Assembly: GCA_964035575.1 (NCBI GenBank)
Contig: OZ037858.1
Span: 1,054,001 to 1,118,000 of the forward strand
Origin: Rhynchopus sp. YZ270_cl-10
Lineage: Eukaryota > Euglenozoa > Diplonemea > Diplonemida > Diplonemidae
Direction: 5' to 3'
Length of the DNA: 64,000 bases
A program made the translations under genes and the position numbers. The notes below the pieces were generated by a model that was not told where the DNA came from, searched no databases, and was given only the letters and a program-made list of their open reading frames with translations. Positions 7,745 through 18,290 of this stretch are shown here, one piece after another (position 1 is the stretch's first letter; each line of letters begins with the position of its first letter).

Positions 7745-10700
7745 CACGACGCAGAGACGACGTTCGTGGGGAGGATTTGTTGGGGTTGATTGAAGACTTT
7801 GCGTTGGATTCATCTCATGCTCATGCACATGCACATGGTCCACAGACGGCACATGGGGTTCATGCTGCGCACACCTTGCAGGGCCCTTCTCCACAGGCTG
7901 CATCGGTGATGGCAACACCTTCACGACAGCATTTGTACAAAGTGCAGCCTGCACCGCAGCCTTCACCCTCCCCAGCAGCACATCATATGGAGCAGGCACA
8001 GCATCTCCCATCGCCGTATACTAACATTTCTACGACACCTCTGAGGTTGGATGGCACGCCAGACCGCGAATGGGGCACCCCAGCAAGATCGTCGTCCCCT
8101 ATTCTTGATGCCCAAATCATCACCTCTGAGATGAAAGCAAAGCTCTCCGAAACCACCGTACCCGAGAAAGGGAGGTCCCATAAGGAAACCGAAGAGCTTG
8201 CAGAGGTAGTGTTGAAGGACGCTTTGAGCGGTCATTTTGATGTCTTAACGATGAAAGCGTTGTGCGAAGAGTATCCTTCTGTCTTAGCGAAATTGAAGGA
8301 ATTAGAAAGAGAAAATAAAGCGCTCCGTGCAGAGGCAAGATCCAAGGAGAGAGAGTTATACCGTGCCTTAAATGGTGAGGAAGATCCAGAGGCGGTGGCC
8401 CTCTCTGGTGGTACTTCAGAGAGACTGCAAAAATTTCGGAAAAAACAGAATAAGGTTCCTGCACAGACACAACTCGCTCCACAGGGAAAGGTCGCAACAG
8501 AGTTGGAGGAGACACGACAGCGTTTCGCGGACCTCGAAATCCGCAACCAAAAGCTAACCCACCACCTCTCCAACCTGATGACCTTAAACGATGATTATAA
8601 CAGTCTTTCTGGGGAGCATCTGTTGGTACAGCAGAGTGCAGAGCATGGTGAGATTCTGTTGGAAGAGGCGTTTACGTTTTCTGAGGCAGCACTTGACTTT
8701 TTTAAGGAATTCGAGACAAACTATTTTTCAGTTTTGACCCTCAAAAACAAAGATGAAGAGACTATTGCGGAGCTTGAAGGGCTTTTGGAAACTGCAAACT
8801 CTGAGTTAGACCGGACGCAAACTGAGTTACAAAAATACCTTGATGAACATCAGACGGAGTTGGAGTTGAAAACACAAAATATTGCGTTAAATGGACGCAT
8901 TCTGGAGATGGAATCCTCTGCCGATGCTATGCAAATGGAGGTAAAAAGATTAGTTTTAGAAGGGGTAACCGTAGGAGAAGCCTTAGCAACCTCTGAAGGA
9001 AAATGCGAGATTTTAAGACACGATGTTGCACAGCTTTCTGAACGCCTCGAAGAAATGTCCGCTTTGGTCTCCGCAAAGGAAACCCGCCTTGCAGGAGAAA
9101 TGGTGGGACTCTCCTCTCGATCGCAAGATATGAGAAAATTGGATGATTTAAACGAAGAGAATTTGGATTTGAGACTGAGAAATGAGTATCTTTCTGGGGT
9201 GGTCACCTCTAAACAGGGTACTTCAGCGCAGCAGCTTCGTGCACGGAACGAAACGCTTTCTGAACAAAACCGTGTTCTCCAGGATCAGTTGCATCATAAT
9301 TCCTTGCAAGGTGATGAAGCGCTCCTGAGCACCCTTCAAAATGAAATATCAAAGCTAAACGCAGTACTCCGCCAGGAACACCCTAGTCGCGCTGCTATAC
9401 ATGGTGCGGTAGATTCGCTTACTGCAGAACATCAAAAGCTGTTGGAGCATACAGGGAGAAAGGTGTCTCCTGGCAGAACCGGGCGTCTTTCTCCTGAACC
9501 TGACGTCGCAGTTCGTCGCCGACAAAGCTCTGGGAATCTTAAAAGGGAAAGCCCTGCGACCACTCCGCTCTCCGCCTCTGATCGACGCCAGCGGAGTCAA
9601 ACGATTGTTTCGTTTAGAAAAGACGGTAGACCATCACACGAAGAGTACTTCCTTGGTGACCCTTCTCGAGGGTCATTGCCTCAAAGGAGAAGACAGAGTT
9701 TGGAGAGTGGGCATAAGGACTCTGAAGATGACGATGAGGATGACGCAGACGAACGCAAACTCCTGCTTTCGCATCTCAAAAAGAATGAGGCCCTATCGAC
9801 CCCACCCCCTCCTGGATCAGAGACGCCACCAGCACCGGATACTGCTTCGGAGAAGAGCACCTCAACAGATCAAACCGATCCTTCTCAGTCTCCGTCTCAA
9901 TTTTCTACTTCTCGGCCGTCTGAAGAAGCTACTCGAGAATCTGTTCAGATGCTTCGTGAAGCGGATACATGCCTTCTTGATGTAACCGAACCGCAAGACC
10001 CCCCAGCGCATAACCGAAGCAGGGCGAGAACCGTTACCGGCAGTTTGTCGCCTCGAGGAGACTGCAATTTTTTGTCAATCCGGAGGGAACGTTCCTTTGG
10101 GGAGACTACCAGGTCGCTTGGTGACAGTATGCAGTACGGGGACATGCTGGGAAGGTCTTTTGTGGAGCCGATAGGGTCGCCTGATGCTATGTCGTCTCCT
10201 TCAATGCTGTCATCACCTTCGTGGAGGCAGGCACCTAACAGCCCGCGAGGCGCTGCGAAAAACAGACGGATGCGAAAGAGGTCCTCCACCATGATGGCTG
10301 CCGCAACCGACTTCGATCTTGAAGATGACCGCCACGACAGCTCGCTCTTCCTAACGCACACTTCGCAGAAGGAGTTGACCCGACGGGTGTCGTCACCAAT
10401 GGCAAATCTTCTCGCAACAATGTCAAACCAAGATGACGATGCAACCATCCCAAACAGCACCATCCAACTTAACAGCACAACACTCACCCAGGAGCTTCCA
10501 CAGAGCAAGGTGTACCGGAATTTAGAGTGGCATCGGTTGTTAAAGCATTACAATGAGTGTATCGCGGCAGATGAACAGTTACGGTGTAAACAGGATCGTG
10601 CAGCGGATGATGATGGTGACGTCGATATCAATGACGACTGGCTTCGCGAGCACACCCCACGCTGTCTCGTCTTTGTCCGGCAGCTTCGTGAACGGATGTC

Positions 10701-13700
10701 ACGCAACGTTGCGAGCCCCGGATCTTCTAGCCCACGTAGCCCCCTTACCATACTCTCTTCAGACGAAGACGAAGAAGCCCTATCGGAACAGGTAGCTGCA
10801 ACAGAAAAGGCTTTGTCCAGTGTATGCAGCGCGCTAATGTGCGAAAGGGAGCTTCTCTACGGCGACCTGCAGGAAACAAGAGGAAGGTTGATCCCCGCGA
10901 TCCAGGAGAGGCTCGGGGTGATCTCGCATTCGCATCATCAGAATGGGTTAGAGTCTAGCCATCTGATGTCTCTCATCTATGCACTGCTAATCAACCCAGA
11001 GGATGAGAAGGATGCGGTTGCGTCTCCTGTTGAGCGTGGCGGTGGTGTCTTACGTCAATCCTCTACAGGGAGTCTCGGACCAATGACTCCATTAGCAAAG
11101 CCGTCTTTCAGCCTGCCGACGCCCATTTTAACGCATTCTTCGAAGGAAAATCCGGTGCTTATTACTGCATCGTTTGCAACAGAGCAAAAGGGTCCCGGTG
11201 CAAAAGTGTTTGTGAACCTCCGATCAAACCGTTGCATCTTCATCCGCCGTCCAGTAGGCAGAGAAGAGGTCAGCACCCCGTCCTCTGCAACGAACGGCCC
11301 CGCAGGCACCCGGCCCTTCTTCTTCAAAATCAGAGAGCGTGAGTTTCTTCACCTGCAGGTCATTGAGACGGAGGTGTCTGGCGTGGTGGGGGAGGTCTTC
11401 CTCCCGTTGGTAGCGCTCAGTGGAACTGCCAGCGGGATGGTGTGTGAGGTGGTTTTATCTTTGGTGGTAGGTGGTGAAACCAAAATTGAGTTAAAGCTTT
11501 TGATTGAAGGAGCTGTGATTATGGGATGCGAATGTGCTTTGGCGGGGTGCAGCCACTCTGCGTGGGGTGACGTCATGGCAGCACAGAACGCTGTCACCGA
11601 CTCTGTCAACCGAAGCATCGAGGCGGAGAGCATGAAGTGCCCACCCACCTTCCTCATTGACACCGTCCGCCTTCTCCGCAGCGACGGACACTGCGAAAAA
11701 CTCATCTACGACAAAGCAACAAGCCGCGTCCAACAGCTCACCCCAACCTCCCCGGTGCACAACGTCACCTTCGACTCCTTGGAGGTTAAATCGGTTTCGT
11801 CTGATGTTCCCGACGAATTTGTTCCTCCAGCTCGCCTTGCTTCAGAAGGTTTAGAATCAGAGCTGGACGCAACCACAGCGCAGGGACACCTCCCTGTAGA
11901 AGACGAAGAATGTGAGCAGACCAATGAAGAAGAAGAGGAAGACGACCGGTCTGGGTCTGACATCAGAACAGAACGGCAGTCTTCAAACATTACCACAAAA
12001 CGCGCAAGACGACGAGGCACGATGAACACAGAGGACAGCGATACGCCACCCCTCCTCTTACGAACCCTTCAAGAACAGATGCGGGAGCTCACCGACAAAT
12101 ATGACGCCCTCTCCTCCAAGATGGATGCACCACCGCAACAGGACACAGTACCGGGCACACCGACACAGCAACAACCTAATATCAGCGACATTCTGCAAGG
12201 CACCTTGGAACGCACGGAGACAACACTTCTGCTGCATCAGGGGTACACCTCCTTGGTGTCGCACGCATTGCAGCGGAAGGTCGAACGAATGAAGGTTGTG
12301 CCTGAAGAGGCTGCACCGCCTACTCCACTGCAGTCTGGGGTTTCCTATGTGGGCAACGTCGTCACAGCGACACCAACGAAGGAGCAGAACGACATCCGCT
12401 GGCACACCGGGGATGATCCTCTCCTGCGGTTGGACACTGCCCCATCAGCTTCGTCAGCATCTTGCCAGGATGCGGCAGCGAGCGAAGCTTCCTCCTTTGT
12501 TTTCTGCGCCTCTCCCGATGCATTTGAGCCAGTTGACAACGCAGACTCCACCGAAACCTCATTAGACGGTGAGGTTGTGATGGAGACAACAGGGTCTCCA
12601 GTAAGGTTAAGCCCAACAGCATTGAAGCAGCATGATGCAACGCAGGAGGAGGAGCGGTCTGTTCGGAGTACACCGCCATCGGAGTCGAGGGGGAAGCGGA
12701 AAGGAGATGCACGGCGTCTGCTGGAGGCGGATATAGAGAAGAAGGGTGCGTTGAGCAGAGACTCTTCTAATGGTTCGTTTGCGCATCTTGTATCGGAGGC
12801 CACGACGCATTCGCGAGGTGACAAACCAGGGTGTCTTCTTGCAGAGGGTTTGAGTCATAGGGTGCATGGTGGTGTTGTGATAGGGCCTGATGGAGAGGCG
12901 CTTGTTCTTAATGAAGGGTATACCAGACCTGAGGCGCCAGCGAGGAGGCATAGTTTAGGGAAGATGCATGTGTCTTTTAATGAAATTGTAACTCCGGTGT
13001 TGCCGACGCCAGCGTCGCCGATGCAGGAGACGGTGCCGTGTTCGCCGTCGTATCCAGGGGAGTATGATCAGAGGAGGATACCGGATGACATAGAGTTGGA
13101 TGCGACGTTGTGCTTGAGTAACGACGACGCCGTGGTGACGGAGGAGGATGAGGAGATGAACAAAACGCTGCTGAGTGTGCCGAGTGTGCAGAGCATTCAC
13201 AGCATGGCGAGCCATGAGACGTCGGATTCGCATACCCTCATTGTAGAACCGACCCCAGTTACGACCGTGCGGAGTAGTGGTGGGCGGGGGACCACCATCA
13301 CCTCATCCGTTCCGCGTACCAATTCCTTTTCCTCGCCAAGGAGGAGGCAGCCGCCAAGACAGCTGCATGTTGCTCAGCAGCTGGCGCCGTTGCCTAAGTC
13401 GCTTGCGTTGTTTGAGGCTGTGGAGCAGTTTCATGCACAGCACAATGAAAGGGCGCGGCGTGCACGCACCCCACCCTCGCCTGCTCTCGACGCCAAGCCG
13501 GATGTCGTGTTGAGCCAATCGCTGAACATCGAGGACAGAGGAGGTGACGCTGCACCCACAGAGCCGGCACGGTGCAGATCGCCTTCAATAGAGATGCGCC
13601 GTGCTGCCACTGCAGAACCGCGTATGCCTGCTGGCCACAGCATGATGAACACAGTCACGGAGTACCCCGAATTGGAGGACAGCACCCGAAGCTGTCCCCC

Positions 13701-16557
13701 TGCCGGCGCCGCACGCTCGCCACGTGTTGTGAAGGTGTCGTTGATTCGTGTGCGTATTCCTGTAGCGTTCTGTGCGACAGATGGGCTAGAAGAAGGCGAT
13801 GCGAGCAACCTTGTAGTGGGTCTGCGTATGGGTCGTGGCGTGCAGTACCTTGATTGCGGGATGTTGAGCAAGGTGCCGCGTGTGGGTGACACGGATGCTG
13901 CCTTTGTCGAGACGGGTGTGCCGTACGATGCGGCCAACACCTCCCTTGGCATGGGGCTTGAGTGGTCTGCACGGTCGAGCCCACGCAACAGCTTCTCGGG
14001 ATCACCTCTGCAGTCTCCTGCAGTAGCGTACGGTGTGGGCGGCATCCTCTCGACGCACGTGAAGAAGCCACACCCCAACGTGCCATGCGAGGTGCACGTC
14101 TACCGTGACAACGCGGATGGTGCACGCTTCCTTGTCGGGTCGGGCTTCTTTGTCATCGACGCTGACGACGAAACCCGTGGAGGAAAGCGGCGCAAAGAGA
14201 TCCACGTCAAGATCCGCTTTGTTCATGGCATCGCAGGCGCCGGTGTGTTCGCGCCTGACGCAGGACAGCCCGTCAAAGGAAGCGACAGCGAGGCATCACC
14301 AATCGCCTCCAGCACATCCTCCCCCAGAGCGAACTGGAGTGAGCAACAGAAGGGCGAGGTCATTCTCGTTGTCGAAAATGTGGATGAGCTGGACGTACAC
14401 GGTGCAGAGGCGAGGCTGTTGGGCGCTTCACGGACATCAAGCATTGTTTCTGCACTGCCGACAGAGCACCTTGGTACTTCCCTGGTGTATGTTGGTGCTG
14501 CGTACACAAAGGAGGCCCTGGGTGCGGTTCAGGTGCGCGATATGTCGGTGATGTGTGCTTTGGACAGTGCAGGTACACCTGGCATGGTGTCGCTGCCACC
14601 TCGCGCAGTGCGGACGACGCTTGCTATCGACGACCCCGATAAAAGCCAAGACAGCTTCCCTGTTCATGTACACACCTACACCTCAGAAGACCTTGAGGAA
14701 GGCGTGGAGCAGGAGCAGGCTGTGCCTCTCGACACTTCAGGGTGGACGCGACAGTGCACAGTCCCTGTGATGCCGACTCTTGTCCCGATACAGCGTTCCC
14801 TGAGCAGCCCGCGCGCAAAGGCAAAGCAAACATCTGTTGCCTGCGACTGCACAGACCTGGTGCAAATCGCAGCATCGGAGTCGACTCTGACCAATCCTCG
14901 GGTGGTCAGCATTCCATGCGGATTTGCGGATTCCACAACAGAAATGTCACTCCTAGACAGCTTCGAACTCTCCCTGATGACCCCACAACCACGTGACGAC
15001 ATCAACCGAGAGCTCCGCCTCTTCGACGCATGCGTGAACACTACCTTGTCAGGACACGACATCATCCCTCAGGAAACCTTACTCCGACTGACAGCAGAAC
15101 GCGACGAGGCTGTCAAGCAGGCAGACACCCTCTGCAAGCTCCTTCACGAAGCGCAAGAAGGGCACTGCACCGCCACCACCGACAATGCCACACTCCAAGA
15201 AACCAACCGCGCCCTACAAACACAACTCCACGATGTGGCTCTCGTTCGCGACCACCTTACCGCAAGCAAAGCCGAAACCGCTGCTGTACAGGAAAGCCTT
15301 CGGGTACTCGAAAGCGTTCTTGAGGAGGTCTGCGTCGAACGCGACAGGGACACCGCCGCGTTGACGGAGGAGGTGGAACGGCAGGAAGGGCTTCTTCGCG
15401 ATGCGGACACAGAGCTGGCAGCACTGCGAGGAGAGGTCGATCTGTCAAGAAAACGGCTACACGACGCGGACCTCCACCGCCGCGAGCTTAGCGACCAACT
15501 AGAACGGCAGCACCGCTCCAAACCTTTGCGCGACGTCTCCGTATCCTCTTCTGTACTCTCCGCATCACCAGAGACACTGCACCAGGTCCGAACCAGCATC
15601 GACCCACCCCGCTCCATGACGACACTCTCCTACTCTCCATCCACCCCTTCCGAGGCAGATGACTTCCACGGTACACCACTCCGAACACTCCCTATCGAAG
15701 TACGTAGACCAAGCATAGTGTCGCCAGGAGCTGCAAGCGAGACCCCTGCCAGCGCAACACCCCTTGGCGGTGCGGCAGACGAATACACCCTCGCACGCCG
15801 AGCCGGGGTAGAACCTGCCCAAATGGGGTACTTCCGAGGCCGCTTCGTGAAGCTACTCCAGGAGGATGGGGCACTGATGGAATCAGTTATTGGAAGCGGC
15901 GCGATAGAGCCTGTAGTGTTGCCCACAATGTCAAGAGATGGAAGCTGTCAAACAGAGGAACTGAATGTAGGGGTACGGTGTCAACTGTCCAACGAGGTTG
16001 CGTCTGTGGAGATGCAGGATGAAGGGTTTACTCCTGCAGGGTTTATTGCGGGGTTGGCGGAAATGGTGAAGGTGGAGGCTGCAGATGTGGAGTTGGTGTC
16101 GGTTCGTATGGTAGGGGATGTTGCGTCGGTGAAGTTCCGTTTGTATGGCGACACCCAGGCTGGGGCTGACCAGCAGATGGAATCGGTTGCGCAGCTTTTG
16201 GTTGAAAAGGGGGTAGAGGTTTCGCTTCGAAGTGTTCATGTAGGGGGTGATGACTTTCCACAACCTGTAGAATCGCAGCTTGCGTGGCTTCTTCAAACGA
16301 GAGGGGCGTTAGTGGGAATGCTGCATAGATGCTTTAACACAATGCTCGTAGGAGGTCAATCCTTCGTCCAAGCGACCCTCATGATGGAGCGTGTATTGAG
16401 TACATTTCTCACAGAAACAGAAAAGCTCCACCTCGGCCTCCCAACCTCTCCACAACCCCAACGGAAGCTCTCCGATGTCCACCTCGCTCGCCTCTTAAAA
16501 CATTCCCCCGCGGTGAGCCCTACCAGATTGCGAAATTTTATTGGATCTCCAGGGTAG
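7741..16557 (+). CDS. Giant coiled-coil protein (2938 aa), function unknown
   Basis: One uninterrupted frame. The frame is open to 7477, but the extension is low-complexity leader crossing a likely intron, so the ATG at 7741 (MTRRRDDVRG) is chosen. Order: His/Ala stretch near residues 26-36; long coiled coil about 130-525; Ser/Pro/acid-rich disordered region to about 900; beta-rich region about 1135-1265 with FFFKIREREFLHLQVIE and GEVFLPLVAL, which looks like a degenerate C2 fold; disordered region; a second beta-rich region about 1995-2165 (KVSLIRVRIPVAF, EVHVYRD); coiled coil about 2443-2593; compact C-terminal region about 2680-2900 (VELVSVRMVGDVASVKFRLYG). No signal peptide, membrane segment or motor domain is visible. 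C2-plus-coiled-coil giants are often basal-body or cytoskeletal scaffolds; here that is inference only. The many SSPR and SPRG motifs suggest phosphorylation. Confidence 0.92.
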   Translation: MTRRRDDVRGEDLLGLIEDFALDSSHAHAHAHGPQTAHGVHAAHTLQGPSPQAASVMATPSRQHLYKVQPAPQPSPSPAAHHMEQAQHLPSPYTNISTTPLRLDGTPDREWGTPARSSSPILDAQIITSEMKAKLSETTVPEKGRSHKETEELAEVVLKDALSGHFDVLTMKALCEEYPSVLAKLKELERENKALRAEARSKERELYRALNGEEDPEAVALSGGTSERLQKFRKKQNKVPAQTQLAPQGKVATELEETRQRFADLEIRNQKLTHHLSNLMTLNDDYNSLSGEHLLVQQSAEHGEILLEEAFTFSEAALDFFKEFETNYFSVLTLKNKDEETIAELEGLLETANSELDRTQTELQKYLDEHQTELELKTQNIALNGRILEMESSADAMQMEVKRLVLEGVTVGEALATSEGKCEILRHDVAQLSERLEEMSALVSAKETRLAGEMVGLSSRSQDMRKLDDLNEENLDLRLRNEYLSGVVTSKQGTSAQQLRARNETLSEQNRVLQDQLHHNSLQGDEALLSTLQNEISKLNAVLRQEHPSRAAIHGAVDSLTAEHQKLLEHTGRKVSPGRTGRLSPEPDVAVRRRQSSGNLKRESPATTPLSASDRRQRSQTIVSFRKDGRPSHEEYFLGDPSRGSLPQRRRQSLESGHKDSEDDDEDDADERKLLLSHLKKNEALSTPPPPGSETPPAPDTASEKSTSTDQTDPSQSPSQFSTSRPSEEATRESVQMLREADTCLLDVTEPQDPPAHNRSRARTVTGSLSPRGDCNFLSIRRERSFGETTRSLGDSMQYGDMLGRSFVEPIGSPDAMSSPSMLSSPSWRQAPNSPRGAAKNRRMRKRSSTMMAAATDFDLEDDRHDSSLFLTHTSQKELTRRVSSPMANLLATMSNQDDDATIPNSTIQLNSTTLTQELPQSKVYRNLEWHRLLKHYNECIAADEQLRCKQDRAADDDGDVDINDDWLREHTPRCLVFVRQLRERMSRNVASPGSSSPRSPLTILSSDEDEEALSEQVAATEKALSSVCSALMCERELLYGDLQETRGRLIPAIQERLGVISHSHHQNGLESSHLMSLIYALLINPEDEKDAVASPVERGGGVLRQSSTGSLGPMTPLAKPSFSLPTPILTHSSKENPVLITASFATEQKGPGAKVFVNLRSNRCIFIRRPVGREEVSTPSSATNGPAGTRPFFFKIREREFLHLQVIETEVSGVVGEVFLPLVALSGTASGMVCEVVLSLVVGGETKIELKLLIEGAVIMGCECALAGCSHSAWGDVMAAQNAVTDSVNRSIEAESMKCPPTFLIDTVRLLRSDGHCEKLIYDKATSRVQQLTPTSPVHNVTFDSLEVKSVSSDVPDEFVPPARLASEGLESELDATTAQGHLPVEDEECEQTNEEEEEDDRSGSDIRTERQSSNITTKRARRRGTMNTEDSDTPPLLLRTLQEQMRELTDKYDALSSKMDAPPQQDTVPGTPTQQQPNISDILQGTLERTETTLLLHQGYTSLVSHALQRKVERMKVVPEEAAPPTPLQSGVSYVGNVVTATPTKEQNDIRWHTGDDPLLRLDTAPSASSASCQDAAASEASSFVFCASPDAFEPVDNADSTETSLDGEVVMETTGSPVRLSPTALKQHDATQEEERSVRSTPPSESRGKRKGDARRLLEADIEKKGALSRDSSNGSFAHLVSEATTHSRGDKPGCLLAEGLSHRVHGGVVIGPDGEALVLNEGYTRPEAPARRHSLGKMHVSFNEIVTPVLPTPASPMQETVPCSPSYPGEYDQRRIPDDIELDATLCLSNDDAVVTEEDEEMNKTLLSVPSVQSIHSMASHETSDSHTLIVEPTPVTTVRSSGGRGTTITSSVPRTNSFSSPRRRQPPRQLHVAQQLAPLPKSLALFEAVEQFHAQHNERARRARTPPSPALDAKPDVVLSQSLNIEDRGGDAAPTEPARCRSPSIEMRRAATAEPRMPAGHSMMNTVTEYPELEDSTRSCPPAGAARSPRVVKVSLIRVRIPVAFCATDGLEEGDASNLVVGLRMGRGVQYLDCGMLSKVPRVGDTDAAFVETGVPYDAANTSLGMGLEWSARSSPRNSFSGSPLQSPAVAYGVGGILSTHVKKPHPNVPCEVHVYRDNADGARFLVGSGFFVIDADDETRGGKRRKEIHVKIRFVHGIAGAGVFAPDAGQPVKGSDSEASPIASSTSSPRANWSEQQKGEVILVVENVDELDVHGAEARLLGASRTSSIVSALPTEHLGTSLVYVGAAYTKEALGAVQVRDMSVMCALDSAGTPGMVSLPPRAVRTTLAIDDPDKSQDSFPVHVHTYTSEDLEEGVEQEQAVPLDTSGWTRQCTVPVMPTLVPIQRSLSSPRAKAKQTSVACDCTDLVQIAASESTLTNPRVVSIPCGFADSTTEMSLLDSFELSLMTPQPRDDINRELRLFDACVNTTLSGHDIIPQETLLRLTAERDEAVKQADTLCKLLHEAQEGHCTATTDNATLQETNRALQTQLHDVALVRDHLTASKAETAAVQESLRVLESVLEEVCVERDRDTAALTEEVERQEGLLRDADTELAALRGEVDLSRKRLHDADLHRRELSDQLERQHRSKPLRDVSVSSSVLSASPETLHQVRTSIDPPRSMTTLSYSPSTPSEADDFHGTPLRTLPIEVRRPSIVSPGAASETPASATPLGGAADEYTLARRAGVEPAQMGYFRGRFVKLLQEDGALMESVIGSGAIEPVVLPTMSRDGSCQTEELNVGVRCQLSNEVASVEMQDEGFTPAGFIAGLAEMVKVEAADVELVSVRMVGDVASVKFRLYGDTQAGADQQMESVAQLLVEKGVEVSLRSVHVGGDDFPQPVESQLAWLLQTRGALVGMLHRCFNTMLVGGQSFVQATLMMERVLSTFLTETEKLHLGLPTSPQPQRKLSDVHLARLLKHSPAVSPTRLRNFIGSPG

Positions 16558-16862
16558 TTTTTTTTCTTCTGTTTTCTCAAATAAAGGAGAGGGAAGACAG
16601 AGCTTGTGATATTTTTTTTTTTGGCTATTCTTGCCATTTGTTAGAGACAATTCCGAGTTAGAATTTTGAAAAAAAAAACGGAAAGTGGTAAAGTGGTAAA
16701 GTGGAAAAGTGGAAAGAAAACAACTCAAAAAAGGAAAACAACCCGCGAAAGAGACTAAAAAAGCGGGGTTTTTTTTCCAAACAAAAAAAAGTGTAGAATT
16801 CTTGAATAATATGAACCCAACCAACAACGCGATACCAAAAAAAAAAAAAAACAATTTTAGTA

Positions 16863-16910
16863 TAGTGGAGCACACTCTAGGGTGGCTACACTAATATAAC
16901 CAAGTTTTCA
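16863..16910 (+). repeat. hpA module
   Basis: TAGTGGAGCACACTCTAGG, then GTGGCTACACTAATATAACC and AAGTTTTCA followed by poly(A). It is the copy closest upstream of a gene start (158 bp) and has TATAAC where the others have TACAAC. Confidence 0.9.
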
Positions 16911-16937
16911 AAAAAAAACAAACTCAAACTCAACACC

Positions 16938-17006
16938 CCACTCCTTTTTTAAAGTACTTTCCCCCCTCCCTTCCATCCTCTTCCTCCTCCCCTTTATTCC
17001 TAACAG
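16938..17006 (+). promoter_or_regulatory. Pyrimidine tract and AG acceptor before the 379-aa gene
   Basis: Almost pure C/T for about 60 nt, ending TTCCTAACAG, only 14 nt before the ATG. It would serve as a 3' splice acceptor, either trans (as in euglenozoan gene clusters) or cis. No spliced-leader gene is visible in the window. Confidence 0.55.
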
Positions 17007-17020
17007 ATTTTTCTTTATTG

Positions 17021-18160
17021 ATGTTCCCCAAAAAAAGGAGGCTTAAGGAAAAGGTGAAGACCACCTGTCATGCTACAGAACTGGTTCAGAAGACTGTTGA
17101 GGTCAAACGGCGTGATGGATTGACGGAGGGCCGGATTAGGTTTCCAAAGACAAACAAAACCCGCGGGGAGACCACTGCGAGGTTGCGTGCGTATCAAAAA
17201 ACGGCGTGGGGGAGTTCTGAGGATGAGGGTGGGTTGTGGACACTGGATGAGGTGGCTGGGCCGAGCATGGAGGAGTTCTTTCATGAAGAAATGGCTTGCA
17301 TTCGGAATGAACAACGTCGTGCTGTCGCACAGTTTCGCACCTACGTCAAGAAGGCTACCCACGACGTAAAAACCGCAATCGTCGCAGAGGCACTGTCCTC
17401 CTCCCCTTCACCCCAACGTTCTGCCGCATCCTCTGGGATCGTTGCGTGGACGCACCATGCAGCTCCTGCAGATCTTCCTCAACCCGAAGCATCTGTCAGT
17501 CCAGACCGTGCCAGTGTCTGTACCATCAAGGCACCTCCGACAGTCTCTGAAACACCGGATCGTGATTTGTATCCGTTGTCGGAGGGGATCGAACGGTATG
17601 AGTACTATGATGTGTCTGCACACTATAGGGAGCGTATCGAAGCGATGTTGGCAAGGCATCGTCCTGATTTGCTGCCGTTGCTTCCGGCGATGTTGCATGA
17701 TAATGCGGACTTCTTGGATCAGGTGCTCCGTGTTGTCATCGAACGCTACGGGGCAGAGCCAAACCACCCCACCCCACCCCTCGACTACGAACAACGCCTG
17801 CTCGCATACCTCAAGCAAATCAAACAAAAGGTTGACTTCGAATTAGACGAACAAATGGTGGCAACCTTTGTAAAGAACAATGCAGGGAACATGGAGGAGC
17901 AATTTCTGAAGCTGATGCGCCTCCACGGGGAACGTGAAAATGAAGTCCCAGAAGTGGCCTTTCTTCGGGAGGAGAGCCGGGAAGGAGGAGAGGGAGGGGA
18001 CATCACGGAAACACTGCTGTCCCTGTTCAACGCGAGGGTCTCGCAGTTTCTGAGAGAGGCAGGGAAGCCTGGGCTTGCGCAGGACAACGACTATCTAGGT
18101 ATCTTAGGCGGTCTCTTCAACCACAATGCGGACCTTTGTCTTTTGAATCTCTCTCGGTGA
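17021..18160 (+). CDS. 379-aa protein with YGPEP-like repeats
   Basis: Starts MFPKKRRLKEKVK, a basic N terminus. The middle (about 120-185) is Ser/Ala/Pro-rich. The C-terminal half holds degenerate 45-55-residue helical modules: about 195-245 with YRERIEAMLARHRP and IERYGAEP; about 255-305 with YEQRLLAYLKQ and LMRLHGERE; a weaker third about 332-378 with LLSLFNARVSQFLRE. The pattern R-L-x-F/Y, a spacer, then YGxEP is common in many uncharacterised kinetoplastid proteins, some at the flagellum or basal body, so relatedness is suggested but not proven. No membrane or catalytic motif is seen. A strong acceptor-like tract ends 14 nt upstream of the ATG. Confidence 0.87.
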   Translation: MFPKKRRLKEKVKTTCHATELVQKTVEVKRRDGLTEGRIRFPKTNKTRGETTARLRAYQKTAWGSSEDEGGLWTLDEVAGPSMEEFFHEEMACIRNEQRRAVAQFRTYVKKATHDVKTAIVAEALSSSPSPQRSAASSGIVAWTHHAAPADLPQPEASVSPDRASVCTIKAPPTVSETPDRDLYPLSEGIERYEYYDVSAHYRERIEAMLARHRPDLLPLLPAMLHDNADFLDQVLRVVIERYGAEPNHPTPPLDYEQRLLAYLKQIKQKVDFELDEQMVATFVKNNAGNMEEQFLKLMRLHGERENEVPEVAFLREESREGGEGGDITETLLSLFNARVSQFLREAGKPGLAQDNDYLGILGGLFNHNADLCLLNLSR

Positions 18161-18201
18161 GAAGAAGGGGGAAAGAAGTCTCAGAAAACGTCTCGGTAAG
18201 A

Positions 18202-18290
18202 GGGGGGGTGGGGTGGGGTGGGGTAGGTGAGGAGGTGGTGGGTCACCAAAATGTCTTGTTCTTTGAGGGGGGTGGGTGGGTGGGGAGGGG
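18202..18290 (+). other. G-quadruplex-prone runs after the 379-aa gene
   Basis: Two G clusters: 18202-18223 with four or more runs of at least four G separated by single T, and 18266-18290 with runs of three to six G. Both start within 130 bp of the stop codon, on the coding strand, so they would lie in the 3' UTR or downstream RNA. Confidence 0.75.

Larger units (their letters stand above)
16558..17020. other. Spacer with hpA and acceptor tract
   Basis: A/T homopolymers, one hpA module at 16863 and a long pyrimidine tract before the next start codon. Nothing coding is seen. Confidence 0.7.
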
